Shown here: in pieces, positions 39,713-48,757 of the stretch | How the letters are laid out: the number at the start of each line of letters is the position of its first letter | How positions within the stretch are numbered: position 1 is the stretch's first letter | Assembly (NCBI GenBank): GCA_964400125.1 | Contig: CAYNSR010000012.1 | Coordinates: forward strand, 11,707-75,706 | Direction: 5' to 3' | Length of the DNA: 64,000 nt | Source: Micavibrio sp964400125 | GTDB lineage: Bacteria; Pseudomonadota; Alphaproteobacteria; Micavibrionales; Micavibrionaceae | Position numbers and translations under genes: made by a program | The notes under the pieces: model-generated | Databases searched by the model: none | Told to the model about the DNA's origin: nothing | What the model saw: only the letters and a program-made list of their open reading frames with translations

Positions 39713-42700
39713 TTATTGATCCCACAAGCCCATTGAACAGATGATTTTAGGTTCATGGGGGTGGCTTTCCTCATGGACGATGCAAAGCCTGTCGTCCTCT
39801 CTTAGCTGGATAGCGACTTCCGCTAATTGTTGATCTGAAATGCCGCTTTTTAACTGGCGGTTCAATGTGTCAATGGCTGTTTGGCGTAAAGGGTAACGAT
39901 ATATTTCATCAACCGTCCGCTTTAGCGTCTCGGTATCAAACAAAGTATTTTCAATCGTTCTGAGATAGTCTTTTAGTCGCTCATAGGTGCGGAAACGAGC
40001 GCCGGATGGACGCCCCAATGATCCGCCCGTTGTTTTTTCTTCCTTGGCGATATGTTCCGCGCCTTTCTGAACGATTTCATGATGTTTTTCATGGCGGGGC
40101 AGGCCGGGAGTATTAGGTTCACAGGCAGCCGCTTTCAGAATCTCGAATTGGCTTTCCGTGACGCCGTTGCCGTTATGATCAATCCAGGCAAGCGTATCAT
40201 GCTCACTGGCAGTACGAACATATATAAGCGCTCCTTCAGGCCGTTCTGCCGTGGGCTTATATCCCTTGGTTGAATAAACGACGCTGGGCAGGTTTTCTAT
40301 AGTGTTTTTAAGCGAAGGGTCGGCCTCAATAGCGTTCTTCCATATCTGATAGGCATATGACGACAAATCAACTTCTTTGTCGTCTTCACCGTCCAGGACT
40401 CCATTTTTTTCATTATACAGATCAAGGACAGTCTGCCGATCTTCATCCTCAAAAAAGGCTTCGTCCGTACCCACAACCTCGGCATTTTCTTTCAGCCGTT
40501 GCCGTACTCGGCCACGCAGATTGATAATTTGATCAATTCCTTCGGCGGGTAGGAATGAATAACAATAAATTGTATCGGATTTCTGGCCGATACGGTCAAC
40601 ACGGCCTGCCCGCTGGATCAGGCGGATAATAGCCCAAGGCAGGTCGTAATTCACTACAATGGCGGAATCTTGCAAGTTCTGGCCTTCGCTGAGAACATCC
40701 GTAGCTATTAAAACCCGCAATTCCTGGTCTTTTGATATTTTGTCCGTTTTCTCATTGCTGACAGGACTGAATCTCCAGGCAAGGCTTGTGGGATTTTCGT
40801 TGTCCCCAGTTACACCGGAGACCTTTTCCAGCCCACGTTTTTGCAGTTCCCTTTCCAGGTAATGAACCGTGTCGGCAAACTGGCTGAATATTAGAACTTT
40901 ATCATTTGGGTGTTTGCTGGTCAGCAGATCGAATAGCGCATTCAGTTTTGCATCTTTTCCGGCGTCCCAATTGCCAAAAGAATTTAGAAGATCAATCAGG
41001 GCTTTTGCGTCTGCTTCCAAATCGTCCGCTAATTGCTTAATAAAAAGGTCAGACCTTAGCCAGCGGAAACGGCGCTTACCTTTTGTTTGAAAGGCACGAT
41101 AAACATGCGCGGCCCTGTCCTTATATTGAGCTATTGTTTTAAGGGCATGACCAGTTTCGATTTTTTCAGTGCCGTTTTCATCCCCGTTCTCATCGTCGCT
41201 TTGCAAGACAGAATCAAAATCCTCGTCAAAAGACTGCGTATCCATCAATCCGGCATCTGTTGTGCCGATCGGGATTTCAAATCCCTGTTCAATAGCGTGA
41301 AGAAAGACATAGTTTCGCAGAACATGGCGTTCTAAAGAAAGCAGGAATGCTTCGCCGCTACTCTCCAACCGTTTCATAAGTCCTGTGCGACAAAAACCCA
41401 TTAACCGCTTCCCGGCGCGGGATAGATCATCCAAAATTTGGGTTTCTTTTTGCGTTGGCGGGGCGTGTGGACTGGGGGCGGTATAATTTCCCATGCCATA
41501 GCGGGGGAGATACAAGTGTTCTATGGTATCAATCACATGATCAGCGTAGAGCTTGGCATATTGGTCATTTTTATCGCCCTTTTTCATCTGGAATTTAACT
41601 GTTCGTGGTACACGGACAGGAAAATAAGATTTTTCTCCGTTATCAAAGAGCAAATATTTCTTACCTGAATCCGGGTCAGTTTCAGCGTAGTTGTCTTTAA
41701 TGAAGCTGCGGGTTCTGCGAACAAGATAAAGGCGCATCAATTCACGCCAGTCATCTGCAAAGCCGGATTTCTCAAATGCGGCTATGGAGCGAACTGCTGC
41801 CTGATGCCGCCGGATAAATTCTGTTTCTCCAATTTCTTTGAGCAGACGTTCTGGGCGAATTTTTAAATCTTCATCCTCTGCTAAAAACAGCCGCAATTGA
41901 TTCGAAAGATCGTGATAGGTCTTATTGTATGGCGTCGCGGACAGAAGGATGCACCGGCTATCATTTTTTGCAATATATTCTTGTATGGCTTTATAACGTT
42001 TACCCTCACGATTACGCAGGTTATGGCTTTCATCGATAATAACCAGCCTATAGCGCTTCAATTCAGGAAGTTCATTTTGAGCGGATGTGACAGATATAAC
42101 CTTGGCCCGCATCCGGTATTTATCTTTGTAATCCTCCCACATGGATACAAGGTTTTTTGGGCATATAACCAGCGTTTCCAGTCCGTAGTCATCTTCAAAA
42201 ACTCTAGCGAGAGCAACGGCCATCAAGGTCTTTCCAAGACCTACAACGTCGCCAATCATGACGCCCTTTCGTGCATTCAAATGTCTTGCAGCAATCTTAA
42301 CAGCGGCATTCTGGAAGCTTAGGAGACGGTTTCCAAAATCCCTGGGAATCTGAAATTCTGTCAGGCCAGCGCGGGCCTCTTGCGAAAGATGGTAAGCAAT
42401 CTTGACGTATATATGATAGGGCGGGATAATTTCTTCCCGTGCCCAACTTTCATCTATGATTTCGGCCAGTTCTTCCGATATGTCGATGCACCATTTATCA
42501 TTCCAGCGATCTTCAAACCATTTTGCCAGTTTGTCGCAGGCATCTTCATCCATAACATCGACGTTCAATTCCCCTTGGTTAGAAAGGCCTGCAAAAGTAA
42601 GGTTGCTGCTGCCAAGGTAACCAATTTTCGGATTTATGGGGTCTGGACGGAATAGAAGATATAGTTTTGCGTGGAGCGTATGCCGGAGAAAAAGTTTAAC

Positions 42701-43087
42701 AACAACTTTCTTCTCTTTGATTTGCCGGGAAAGGCGGCGCAAACCTTGTTCATCGACGTTATTTGGTGCGCCTAATGTCAATTGCTGGCGAAATTCCTTC
42801 GCAAGCGCCTTTTTTAACCGCAATGCCGTTTGGTTATCTAAGGCTTGATGTCCGTCGGATACACTTAATAAATCTCGTAACTCATCCTCTGGCAACTTCT
42901 GCATGCCGACAAGAAGACGGCAACACTGACCTTCCCCGCCCGCCCATTTCTCAACATGCTGATCAATTTGCTTCCAGCCGCGCAAGTTAAAATATCCAAC
43001 ACAGAAGTCAGCCCGGTCAGCGACAGCTAAAGTCTCAGACAGTGCTGGTAAGAGAGATTTTTCTATGTTGTCAAAAATCCGGGGCAT
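39713..43087 (-). CDS. PLD-SNF2 helicase-nuclease of the restriction operon
   Basis: A 1,124-residue protein. The N-terminal phospholipase-D-like domain has LHAKLYLLFRPD (~137) and YLGSSNLTFAGLSNQGELNV. The helicase has GDVVGLGKTLMAVALAR (~276), LVIIDESHNLRNREG (~348), LSATPYN, and motif VI RLIQRAGRVDRIGQKSDTIY (~826). PLD domains in such fusions are nucleases or DNA-binding; the SNF2 motor moves along DNA. It lies between the HTH gene (3 bp) and the methylase, suggesting an ATP-dependent restriction complex. Confidence 0.85.
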   Translation of the reverse strand: MPRIFDNIEKSLLPALSETLAVADRADFCVGYFNLRGWKQIDQHVEKWAGGEGQCCRLLVGMQKLPEDELRDLLSVSDGHQALDNQTALRLKKALAKEFRQQLTLGAPNNVDEQGLRRLSRQIKEKKVVVKLFLRHTLHAKLYLLFRPDPINPKIGYLGSSNLTFAGLSNQGELNVDVMDEDACDKLAKWFEDRWNDKWCIDISEELAEIIDESWAREEIIPPYHIYVKIAYHLSQEARAGLTEFQIPRDFGNRLLSFQNAAVKIAARHLNARKGVMIGDVVGLGKTLMAVALARVFEDDYGLETLVICPKNLVSMWEDYKDKYRMRAKVISVTSAQNELPELKRYRLVIIDESHNLRNREGKRYKAIQEYIAKNDSRCILLSATPYNKTYHDLSNQLRLFLAEDEDLKIRPERLLKEIGETEFIRRHQAAVRSIAAFEKSGFADDWRELMRLYLVRRTRSFIKDNYAETDPDSGKKYLLFDNGEKSYFPVRVPRTVKFQMKKGDKNDQYAKLYADHVIDTIEHLYLPRYGMGNYTAPSPHAPPTQKETQILDDLSRAGKRLMGFCRTGLMKRLESSGEAFLLSLERHVLRNYVFLHAIEQGFEIPIGTTDAGLMDTQSFDEDFDSVLQSDDENGDENGTEKIETGHALKTIAQYKDRAAHVYRAFQTKGKRRFRWLRSDLFIKQLADDLEADAKALIDLLNSFGNWDAGKDAKLNALFDLLTSKHPNDKVLIFSQFADTVHYLERELQKRGLEKVSGVTGDNENPTSLAWRFSPVSNEKTDKISKDQELRVLIATDVLSEGQNLQDSAIVVNYDLPWAIIRLIQRAGRVDRIGQKSDTIYCYSFLPAEGIDQIINLRGRVRQRLKENAEVVGTDEAFFEDEDRQTVLDLYNEKNGVLDGEDDKEVDLSSYAYQIWKNAIEADPSLKNTIENLPSVVYSTKGYKPTAERPEGALIYVRTASEHDTLAWIDHNGNGVTESQFEILKAAACEPNTPGLPRHEKHHEIVQKGAEHIAKEEKTTGGSLGRPSGARFRTYERLKDYLRTIENTLFDTETLKRTVDEIYRYPLRQTAIDTLNRQLKSGISDQQLAEVAIQLREDDRLCIVHEESHPHEPKIICSMGLWDQ

Positions 43088-43090
43088 TGA

Positions 43091-43243
43091 TTATTTTTGC
43101 CTTTCAATCCATTTATCAATTTCGCCTTTTCGGAATCTCCAGGCACCGCCGACTTTAAAGCCGGGGATTTTTTTATCCGCCGCCAAACGATAGGCTGTTT
43201 TTTCCGTCAGTTTCAGGTAATCAGCGACTTCCCTGATGGTCAT
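43091..43243 (-). CDS. Excisionase-family HTH protein leading the restriction operon
   Basis: From ATG 43,243 it encodes 50 residues that are one HTH_17 unit: MTIREVADYLKLTEKTAYRL, IPGFKVGGAWRFRKGEIDKW. An upstream in-frame start at 43,324 would add 27 residues of poor pattern. Small proteins of this type often precede defence or restriction operons and probably control them. It ends 3 bp before the helicase gene. Confidence 0.65.
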   Translation of the reverse strand: MTIREVADYLKLTEKTAYRLAADKKIPGFKVGGAWRFRKGEIDKWIERQK

Positions 43244-43359
43244 AATATCTGTAGCCACGCGAATCTCCGTTGGGAATCCGTGAGTTATCTTTGGGAAAAT
43301 ACGGTAAAATTCGGGAAGCGGCAACCGTCAATGTGACGACGGGTATAAATTATCTGTCT

Positions 43360-44286
43360 TTATGCTGCCGCGCTTCTGCCGCCCAAAGACTTCATTTCGG
43401 AAATGCGCTGGAACTGCGTCAGGATTTCCGGATGGTTTTGCGCCAGGTAGCGGACGACCTTGGCGTTTTCGAGCAATGTTGTCAGGTATCCCTTGGCCAG
43501 CGTCAGGTTCATGACATCCTGGGAATAGGTATCTTCGATCAGCCTGAATTCCCGCTCCAGGGAAGCCATTTCGGTTTCCATGCGGGCCATCTGTTCATCA
43601 TCAAGCCCTTTGATCTTTTTTGGTTTGTTCGGGTTGGCCAGCTTGTCTTTCGGCGTCGCCGCCAACAGGGCGCGGGCGTAGGATAGGGAATAGACATTTG
43701 CGTCGTTCATCAGCATAGCGGCTTCGATCTGGCGGAAAGGGATCATCCGTTTCAGGATAGGAAAAACGCCGCTGGCAACCATTTTGTCTTTCAGGAGTTC
43801 CGCTGCCTCATCGCAAATACCGTTCAGAAGTGTCCGTTTTTGGACAATCCGCGCCACATTCAGATTGAGTGCCTGCGCGATTTTTTCTTCCGACACCCCG
43901 CGTTCAACAGCTTTCACGATCATGCGGTGTTCCTGCACCGTGGAAAGGCGGTTGATATGCTTATTATAGGTGAAAGCCTCGCTATCCGTGGAAACAAGGC
44001 ATGTGACTTCGGTTTCCCCAATCTCTTTCAGGGCTTCAATCCGCAGGTGACCATCCAGCAGGATATACATTTTCCCTTTTGAATCCGCCGACACGACGGG
44101 CGGTTCTATGATCCCAACTTCCCGGATAGAGGCAACGATCTGCTGGTATTTAGGGCTGGTTTTAACGGCAGGAGTCACGGCTTTCAGGGCCATGATCTGA
44201 TCCAACCGTAAATCCACGGTCTCATCATCAAAGCTCCTTTTGATGCCGTCGTCCGGTATTGTCCGTTTGCGCGGTGGTTTAGCCAT
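43360..44286 (-). CDS. ParB/RepB-like protein, second of pair
   Basis: A 308-residue protein starting at ATG 44,286 inside the end of the upstream gene (a longer reading frame to 44,409 overlaps that gene in another phase and is less likely). The N-terminal ParB domain has IREVGIIEPPVV, KMYILLDGHLRIEALKEIGE and ITRLSTVQEHRMIVKAVERG-like text (NRLSTVQEHRM). An HTH (SEEKIAQALNLNVARIVQKR) and a RepB-type C-terminal region follow. It is translated with its paralogue and the serine recombinase. A plasmid-partition role is doubtful without ParA. Confidence 0.75.
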   Translation of the reverse strand: MAKPPRKRTIPDDGIKRSFDDETVDLRLDQIMALKAVTPAVKTSPKYQQIVASIREVGIIEPPVVSADSKGKMYILLDGHLRIEALKEIGETEVTCLVSTDSEAFTYNKHINRLSTVQEHRMIVKAVERGVSEEKIAQALNLNVARIVQKRTLLNGICDEAAELLKDKMVASGVFPILKRMIPFRQIEAAMLMNDANVYSLSYARALLAATPKDKLANPNKPKKIKGLDDEQMARMETEMASLEREFRLIEDTYSQDVMNLTLAKGYLTTLLENAKVVRYLAQNHPEILTQFQRISEMKSLGGRSAAA

Positions 44287-45190
44287 GTGCCCGGCCTTTC
44301 TCATCCAGCAGGGCAACAAGCTGTTTGGGCATAGTAGACAGCCCCTCCGCCCGCAATAATGTGTTGAAATGATCCTCGCGCAAAAGCTGACGCAAGGCCT
44401 CGGTGACAAATAACAGGCTGTTATTCACCTGTTCTGCCTTCCGTGTCAGGGAACGTTTGCGGTCAACATCCTTCTGGTAGACCTTAAGGACATCCTGGGC
44501 TGATAGCTGGTCACTGCGGCGGCCCTTGCCTTTGTCGGCACGATCAAGGCGGAGAGATTTGCCCTGGCTACGGCGCACTTCGATGAGGCGTTGCGCCACA
44601 AGAAGTTTTTTGCCGCGGAGCAAATTTTTCTCATAGGCTTCCTGCAAGGCGCGTTGATCCCCGCCCGGCGATTGCGCTATCACGACGGCAAGACTGATTG
44701 GTATTTGTCCGGCCTCCACAGCCGCCAGCAAGCGTTCTTCTCCGCGCTCCATGAGATTGAGGACGGCTGTAACGTATTCCATGCTCAGGCCCGTCTTGGC
44801 TGCAATCGTTTTCAGGTCGTGGCCTTGCTTCCGTAGGATTTCCAAACCCTGCAACAGGTCGAGCGCCCGGTGTTGCCGACGGGCAAGGTTCTCAACTAGG
44901 CTCATGATCAAGGCCTGTTCCTCATCAACATCAATGACCAGCGCCGGTATCTCTTTCTGGCCGCAAGCTAGGAATGCTTCCAGCCGCCCTTGTCCGCACA
45001 CAAGGTCATAATCCTTTCCTTCCGCACCAGACTGGCAGAGCGTAACAGTGATCGGGCGTTTAAGTCCCACTTGCGCGATATTGTCGGTTATGTCCCCGAA
45101 TATCTTCTTGTTCCGCACTCGCGGATTCAGGACATTGATTTTATCAATCGGGATCATCTTTATTTTTGAGGAACGTTTTCCCTTGCTCAT
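44279..45190 (-). CDS. ParB/RepB-like protein, first of pair
   Basis: A 303-residue protein with a ParB N-terminal domain (INVLNPRVRNKKIFGDITDN, YDLVCGQGRLEAFLACGQKE, SLVENLARRQHRALDLLQGL) and an HTH (LKTIAAKTGLSMEYVTAVLN). The ENLARRQH motif corresponds to the ParB box that binds CTP. Its ATG overlaps the stop of the recombinase by 4 bp, and the next RepB-like gene overlaps its end. No ParA gene is seen, so the pair likely acts with the recombinase. Confidence 0.8.
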   Translation of the reverse strand: MSKGKRSSKIKMIPIDKINVLNPRVRNKKIFGDITDNIAQVGLKRPITVTLCQSGAEGKDYDLVCGQGRLEAFLACGQKEIPALVIDVDEEQALIMSLVENLARRQHRALDLLQGLEILRKQGHDLKTIAAKTGLSMEYVTAVLNLMERGEERLLAAVEAGQIPISLAVVIAQSPGGDQRALQEAYEKNLLRGKKLLVAQRLIEVRRSQGKSLRLDRADKGKGRRSDQLSAQDVLKVYQKDVDRKRSLTRKAEQVNNSLLFVTEALRQLLREDHFNTLLRAEGLSTMPKQLVALLDEKGRAHG

Positions 45191-46794
45191 GCAGCCTCCG
45201 GCAATGCTACGCGCTCGGCCAGGATAAAAAAGGCTTCCAGATCATCGAAACGATAAGCATCAAGCGCGATATGGTTGTTTTCCGCCAAGCGGATTTTTGG
45301 GTTCTCAATATCCAGTGACGGCAGGATGTAATAATCCAGCGGCTGCTTGTTCTCCGCATCCATGCGGATGGCAATGGTGATGTCAGGCTCCAGGCTGGAA
45401 TCAAGGTGGATTTTCCACCTGTAACCACCGCCCTGCGTCTGGTAGCACCGGCAGATAACAACGGAAACTTTCAATTCTCCGTTTACGAACAGAAGGTCGG
45501 ATTCGACTTCCCGCCATATATTTCCGCCCAAATCCTTGACGCGGCGGATCACATCCTCAACAATCTCCGGGAAGATACGGCGCAAATGCCTGTTGATCTC
45601 GATGTAACGCAAATCCCGCCCTGGATCATACCCGATCAATTTATAAGCCTCGGTCAGGCTGCCGAAACGGTGTGCATAGGCGCTACTGGCGGGCATATCT
45701 TCTGTTTCGTTGATCAGGATGCCGGAAAGCCAACCCTGGCGGTCACGCAGGGCGCGTAACTTCGCCAGCATCTCATCATCCGAAACCTTGCGGCTGCGTT
45801 CGCGGATCATGCCCTGTGCCGTATAGAAATAGCGGGGTTCGACCACCGCTTCAAACGCGCCGTCGTACCGCACCCACATATCTGGCTCGTTGACGACGCG
45901 CCGTTTTTTTAATTTGAAGGATGTGCGGTTGAAAACATTGTTCCCGATATATTTTTCATTCGTCAGGACTTCGTGAACCGTGCCGCGCGTCCAGGGACGG
46001 CCTAAGTCAGTAACGATTCCGCGCTGGTTAAGGCGGTTGGCAATCTCACTTTCCTGCAAGCTCTCTTCGACGAAGGCTTTATATATCCAGCGCACGGTTT
46101 CAACTTCTTCCGGCGGGCCGGGTACAAGGATCACGCGATCTGTTTGCAGGCTCTTATGTTCGCCAATTTTCAGGATAGCTTTTTCCTGCCCGTGTTCATC
46201 AACCAGTTTCCGCCGCAGGCCGTAACCGGCAAGACCGCCCTGGCGGAACCCCTTTTCGATCAGGCGGCATTGCCCGGCAAAAACCTTGCTGGAAAGTTCC
46301 CGGCTATATTCGCCCGCCATTGCCCGCTTGACGCCCTTGACGATGGTGGACACGGGGCTGCCGTCATTCTCGAATTGCTCTGCGACATACTGGACATCGA
46401 TGCCCGCGCGTCGGCAGACATATTCGTAATAGGCGCTTTCATCCGCGTCCTGGAACCGGCCCCAGCGCGTAACATCAAGAACCAGGATCATTGAAAAGGC
46501 GGCGTCACCGGCCTCCACGTCCATGATCAGTTTTTGCAGGGCTTCCCGCCCGTCAATGTTCAGGCCGCTTCGCCCAGCATCGGCATAAATCTCTATGATT
46601 TCGATATTCCGGCGCTCCGCATATTCCCGGATAGCGACTTCCTGATTCTCAGTGGAATATTTCTGGTGATCCGTAGACATGCGGACATACATGGCTGCTT
46701 TCCGCGTTGCCTGTATTCCATCTTTTTCTTGTTTTCCTGTATTTCTACTGCCGCCGTACATTCCACTAAACCAAATTGCAAAAAACACTCCCAT
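45187..46794 (-). CDS. Large serine recombinase
   Basis: A 535-residue recombinase. The resolvase domain has AAMYVRMSTDHQKYSTENQE with the catalytic Ser, ILVLDVTRWGRFQDADESAY and YVAEQFENDG; a recombinase domain (GFRQGGLAGYGLRRKL, GIVTDLGRPWTRGTVHEVLT) and ~170 residues of C-terminal extension follow. Start may be the internal Met at ~12. It is in an operon with two RepB-like genes and is divergent from an HTH gene 55 bp away. It could drive a nested element or a second recombination event. Confidence 0.85.
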   Translation of the reverse strand: MGVFFAIWFSGMYGGSRNTGKQEKDGIQATRKAAMYVRMSTDHQKYSTENQEVAIREYAERRNIEIIEIYADAGRSGLNIDGREALQKLIMDVEAGDAAFSMILVLDVTRWGRFQDADESAYYEYVCRRAGIDVQYVAEQFENDGSPVSTIVKGVKRAMAGEYSRELSSKVFAGQCRLIEKGFRQGGLAGYGLRRKLVDEHGQEKAILKIGEHKSLQTDRVILVPGPPEEVETVRWIYKAFVEESLQESEIANRLNQRGIVTDLGRPWTRGTVHEVLTNEKYIGNNVFNRTSFKLKKRRVVNEPDMWVRYDGAFEAVVEPRYFYTAQGMIRERSRKVSDDEMLAKLRALRDRQGWLSGILINETEDMPASSAYAHRFGSLTEAYKLIGYDPGRDLRYIEINRHLRRIFPEIVEDVIRRVKDLGGNIWREVESDLLFVNGELKVSVVICRCYQTQGGGYRWKIHLDSSLEPDITIAIRMDAENKQPLDYYILPSLDIENPKIRLAENNHIALDAYRFDDLEAFFILAERVALPEAA

Positions 46795-46849
46795 CCAAGC
46801 GGAAGCACCGCTTGACTATCTCTTTGGATTTTAACCAAGGAGTGAAAAT

Positions 46850-47455
46850 ATGTCTTTTTTTAAAAACGACCGACTTTTTCCATCGGAAAATGATGAAATT
46901 ATTGGAGAGAAAATTCCTGAATCTATCGCCCAGGCATTGCGCCGGGAATACGGGGAATTTCACTCTGCCGTGAAGGTGATCGGGCGGATGACTGGTGCCC
47001 ATCCCCGTGCTATCCGGAACTGGTATGAAGACCGGAACACCCCGAATTTCAAGCATCTTGTCCTGCTGGCCCAACACACGGATATTATCATTGAGGCGTT
47101 TCTCGCGCTGGCGGGCAGGCATGACATTTGGAAGATTTACCAGGCCCATTACTGGGGCAGGAACCTTCCTCTGCCGTCGCCGAAACCGGCTTATATCGGG
47201 GAAGTTTATGGTGACAAATCTGTCACTATAAACGTGGCCATCGATTTCAGGGCAGTAGGCAGCTTGAACCAGAGACAGCTATGGTTTATCGGGCAGTTAC
47301 AGCAAAAACGCAGGCCGAAGGTGGAGGAAATCGCGCAGACTTGGAATGTCACCTTGCGAACTGCGAAGCGTGACGTGGCGACTTTGGTTGATATGGAGTT
47401 AATACATTTTGCAGGCGCTAAAAAAACAGGAAGTTATATTTTAATGGGTAGTTAG
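46850..47455 (+). CDS. HTH protein divergent from the serine recombinase
   Basis: A 201-residue protein with an N-terminal HTH (SAVKVIGRMTGAHPRAIRNW, YEDRNTPNFKHLVLLAQHTD) and a C-terminal winged HTH (PKVEEIAQTWNVTLRTAKRD, VATLVDMELIHFAG). The two DNA-binding parts and the 55-bp divergent gap suggest it controls the recombinase operon. AAGGAG lies upstream of its ATG. Its stop overlaps the retron reverse transcriptase stop by 4 bp on the other strand. Confidence 0.65.
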   Translation: MSFFKNDRLFPSENDEIIGEKIPESIAQALRREYGEFHSAVKVIGRMTGAHPRAIRNWYEDRNTPNFKHLVLLAQHTDIIIEAFLALAGRHDIWKIYQAHYWGRNLPLPSPKPAYIGEVYGDKSVTINVAIDFRAVGSLNQRQLWFIGQLQQKRRPKVEEIAQTWNVTLRTAKRDVATLVDMELIHFAGAKKTGSYILMGS

Positions 47456-48327
47456 TTCGTGCCTTCAACTTGCTTTTTGTAAGATAGCAATCCACGCAGA
47501 CTGGCTTTGAGACGCTCCTTCTCGTCAGGATCGGTGCAGGCGGCCAATTCCCTTTTCGTGTTTCTGATTTTCAGATGATGGGCGTTGCGTAGCTTTAGCC
47601 GTCCATCCTTTATGATTGCCCCAGTCAGAAGCCGGGCTTGGCCCACCTCGTATTTCTTCTCTTTGTGGTATTTCAGGCCGTATTTTTGTATCTCTTGTTT
47701 GATCTGCCAGATAATGCGCCCGTCAAGGCGCTCTGCGGAGATCCCCATATCATCCATGTAAACCGAGATTTTGTAACCCGCATCATCACAAATCCTTTTT
47801 ATCTCCAGCCACATATCCTCGTGGGCATAATATGAGAGGTATGGGCTTAAGGGGCTGCCGGTCGGAAGATGGCCGTCGTATGTACATAGTGAGGTCAATT
47901 GCCACGTTACGTCCCGCGAACAGGTCATACGGTCATGAAAAAAATTAAAGATGCGGCCAAACGTAGTCGAAGGGAAGTATTTGGAAATATCCAATTTTAC
48001 CATTTCCCCTTCGGTCAAATGTTCTCTGGCGTTAGAAATTGAAGATCGTCCTTTTACAGGGCAGAAAAGAAAATCTGGCGGTGTAATGCGGCTTAGCAGG
48101 CTAGCGATCCTGTCATGAAGAACGCGCATCTCTTTGACCGGTTCCTCTATAATGCGCGTTTTGTCGTTTTCCGTTCTGGGAAAGACATTGTAATAGTTTT
48201 TATATGAGGCCGACATTTTTTTGAGAGAATCCCAGTCCTGAAACAGGATTTCTGCAAGTCGCGTCTTTGTTTTTATGCCGGACAGTGCCGCCTGTTCATG
48301 CGCGTATTGTTTTTTTACCTTGGTCAT
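47452..48327 (-). CDS. Retron reverse transcriptase
   Basis: A 291-residue reverse transcriptase. Retron hallmarks are NAREH (residues 99-103, the NAxxH motif), the LDISKYF strand with a catalytic Asp (112-118), LPTGSPLSP (154-162), YMDD (190-193) and LLTG (233-236, the VTG-like motif). Retron enzymes use a structured RNA to make covalent RNA-DNA hybrids (msDNA). It starts inside the end of an XRE-family gene with which it must be co-transcribed. The size fits the family; no fused domain is present. Confidence 0.9.
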   Translation of the reverse strand: MTKVKKQYAHEQAALSGIKTKTRLAEILFQDWDSLKKMSASYKNYYNVFPRTENDKTRIIEEPVKEMRVLHDRIASLLSRITPPDFLFCPVKGRSSISNAREHLTEGEMVKLDISKYFPSTTFGRIFNFFHDRMTCSRDVTWQLTSLCTYDGHLPTGSPLSPYLSYYAHEDMWLEIKRICDDAGYKISVYMDDMGISAERLDGRIIWQIKQEIQKYGLKYHKEKKYEVGQARLLTGAIIKDGRLKLRNAHHLKIRNTKRELAACTDPDEKERLKASLRGLLSYKKQVEGTN

Positions 48328-48622
48328 CTTCCTCGTCTTCCAGATTGTCGATCCATTCCAGGATTTGCAGTATTTTCCCGGCGGATTTAACTCTCATTTT
48401 CTCTCCGGCCTTTTGATTTTTCATTTCCTCTGAGAAAAATAAAATGGAGGATGCGGGGATTCCAAAAAACTCGCTGTATTTCTGGATGATCTCCAAGGTC
48501 GGCTCTTTTTTTCCGTTTTCGATTTCCGAGACGTACGATGGTGACAAACCAGTTTTTAGAGAAAAATCATTCTGCTTTATATTGTGGAATCTCCGGATAA
48601 TTTTAAGCGCTGTGCCAATCAT
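48296..48622 (-). CDS. XRE-family HTH protein of the retron operon
   Basis: A 108-residue protein with an HTH_3 domain at residues 1-65 (LKIIRRFHNIKQNDFSLKTG, LSPSYVSEIENGKKEPTLEI) and an acidic C-terminus (WIDNLEDEEDDQGK). It lies between the retron RNA and the reverse transcriptase and overlaps the latter by 32 bp. Retrons with a small HTH partner form a described class (type VI in one scheme, from memory); in such systems the partner is the presumed effector or regulator. Confidence 0.8.
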   Translation of the reverse strand: MIGTALKIIRRFHNIKQNDFSLKTGLSPSYVSEIENGKKEPTLEIIQKYSEFFGIPASSILFFSEEMKNQKAGEKMRVKSAGKILQILEWIDNLEDEEDDQGKKTIRA

Positions 48623-48757
48623 GATAACCTTAGAAAAAAGTGGTGTCGGTTGCTACCTGTCCATCTGCCTAAAGATCGCGTCCAATATCTGGACGAAAAT
48701 CTTGATAACCAGCTTCAGCACCAAAGGATTCCGCAGCAAAAATTTAAGCCACTTCCT

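Noticed and set aside
33968..43324. Naming the restriction operon DISARM or BREX
   Set aside because: The core genes of both systems (DrmA/DrmB; BrxC/PglZ) are missing; only the helicase and methylase types are shared.
44287..44409. Longer start for the second RepB-like gene
   Set aside because: The added residues lie out of phase over the end of the upstream RepB-like gene and lack any ParB pattern; ATG 44,286 gives the usual overlap.
43360..45190. Plasmid partition system from the two RepB-like genes
   Set aside because: There is no ParA/RepA or replication protein and they are in an operon with a recombinase.
47452..48327. Reverse transcriptase as part of a group II intron or a diversity-generating retroelement
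   Set aside because: No maturase or HNH domain, no template/variable repeat pair near the fibre genes, and the NAxxH motif and structured upstream RNA favour a retron.
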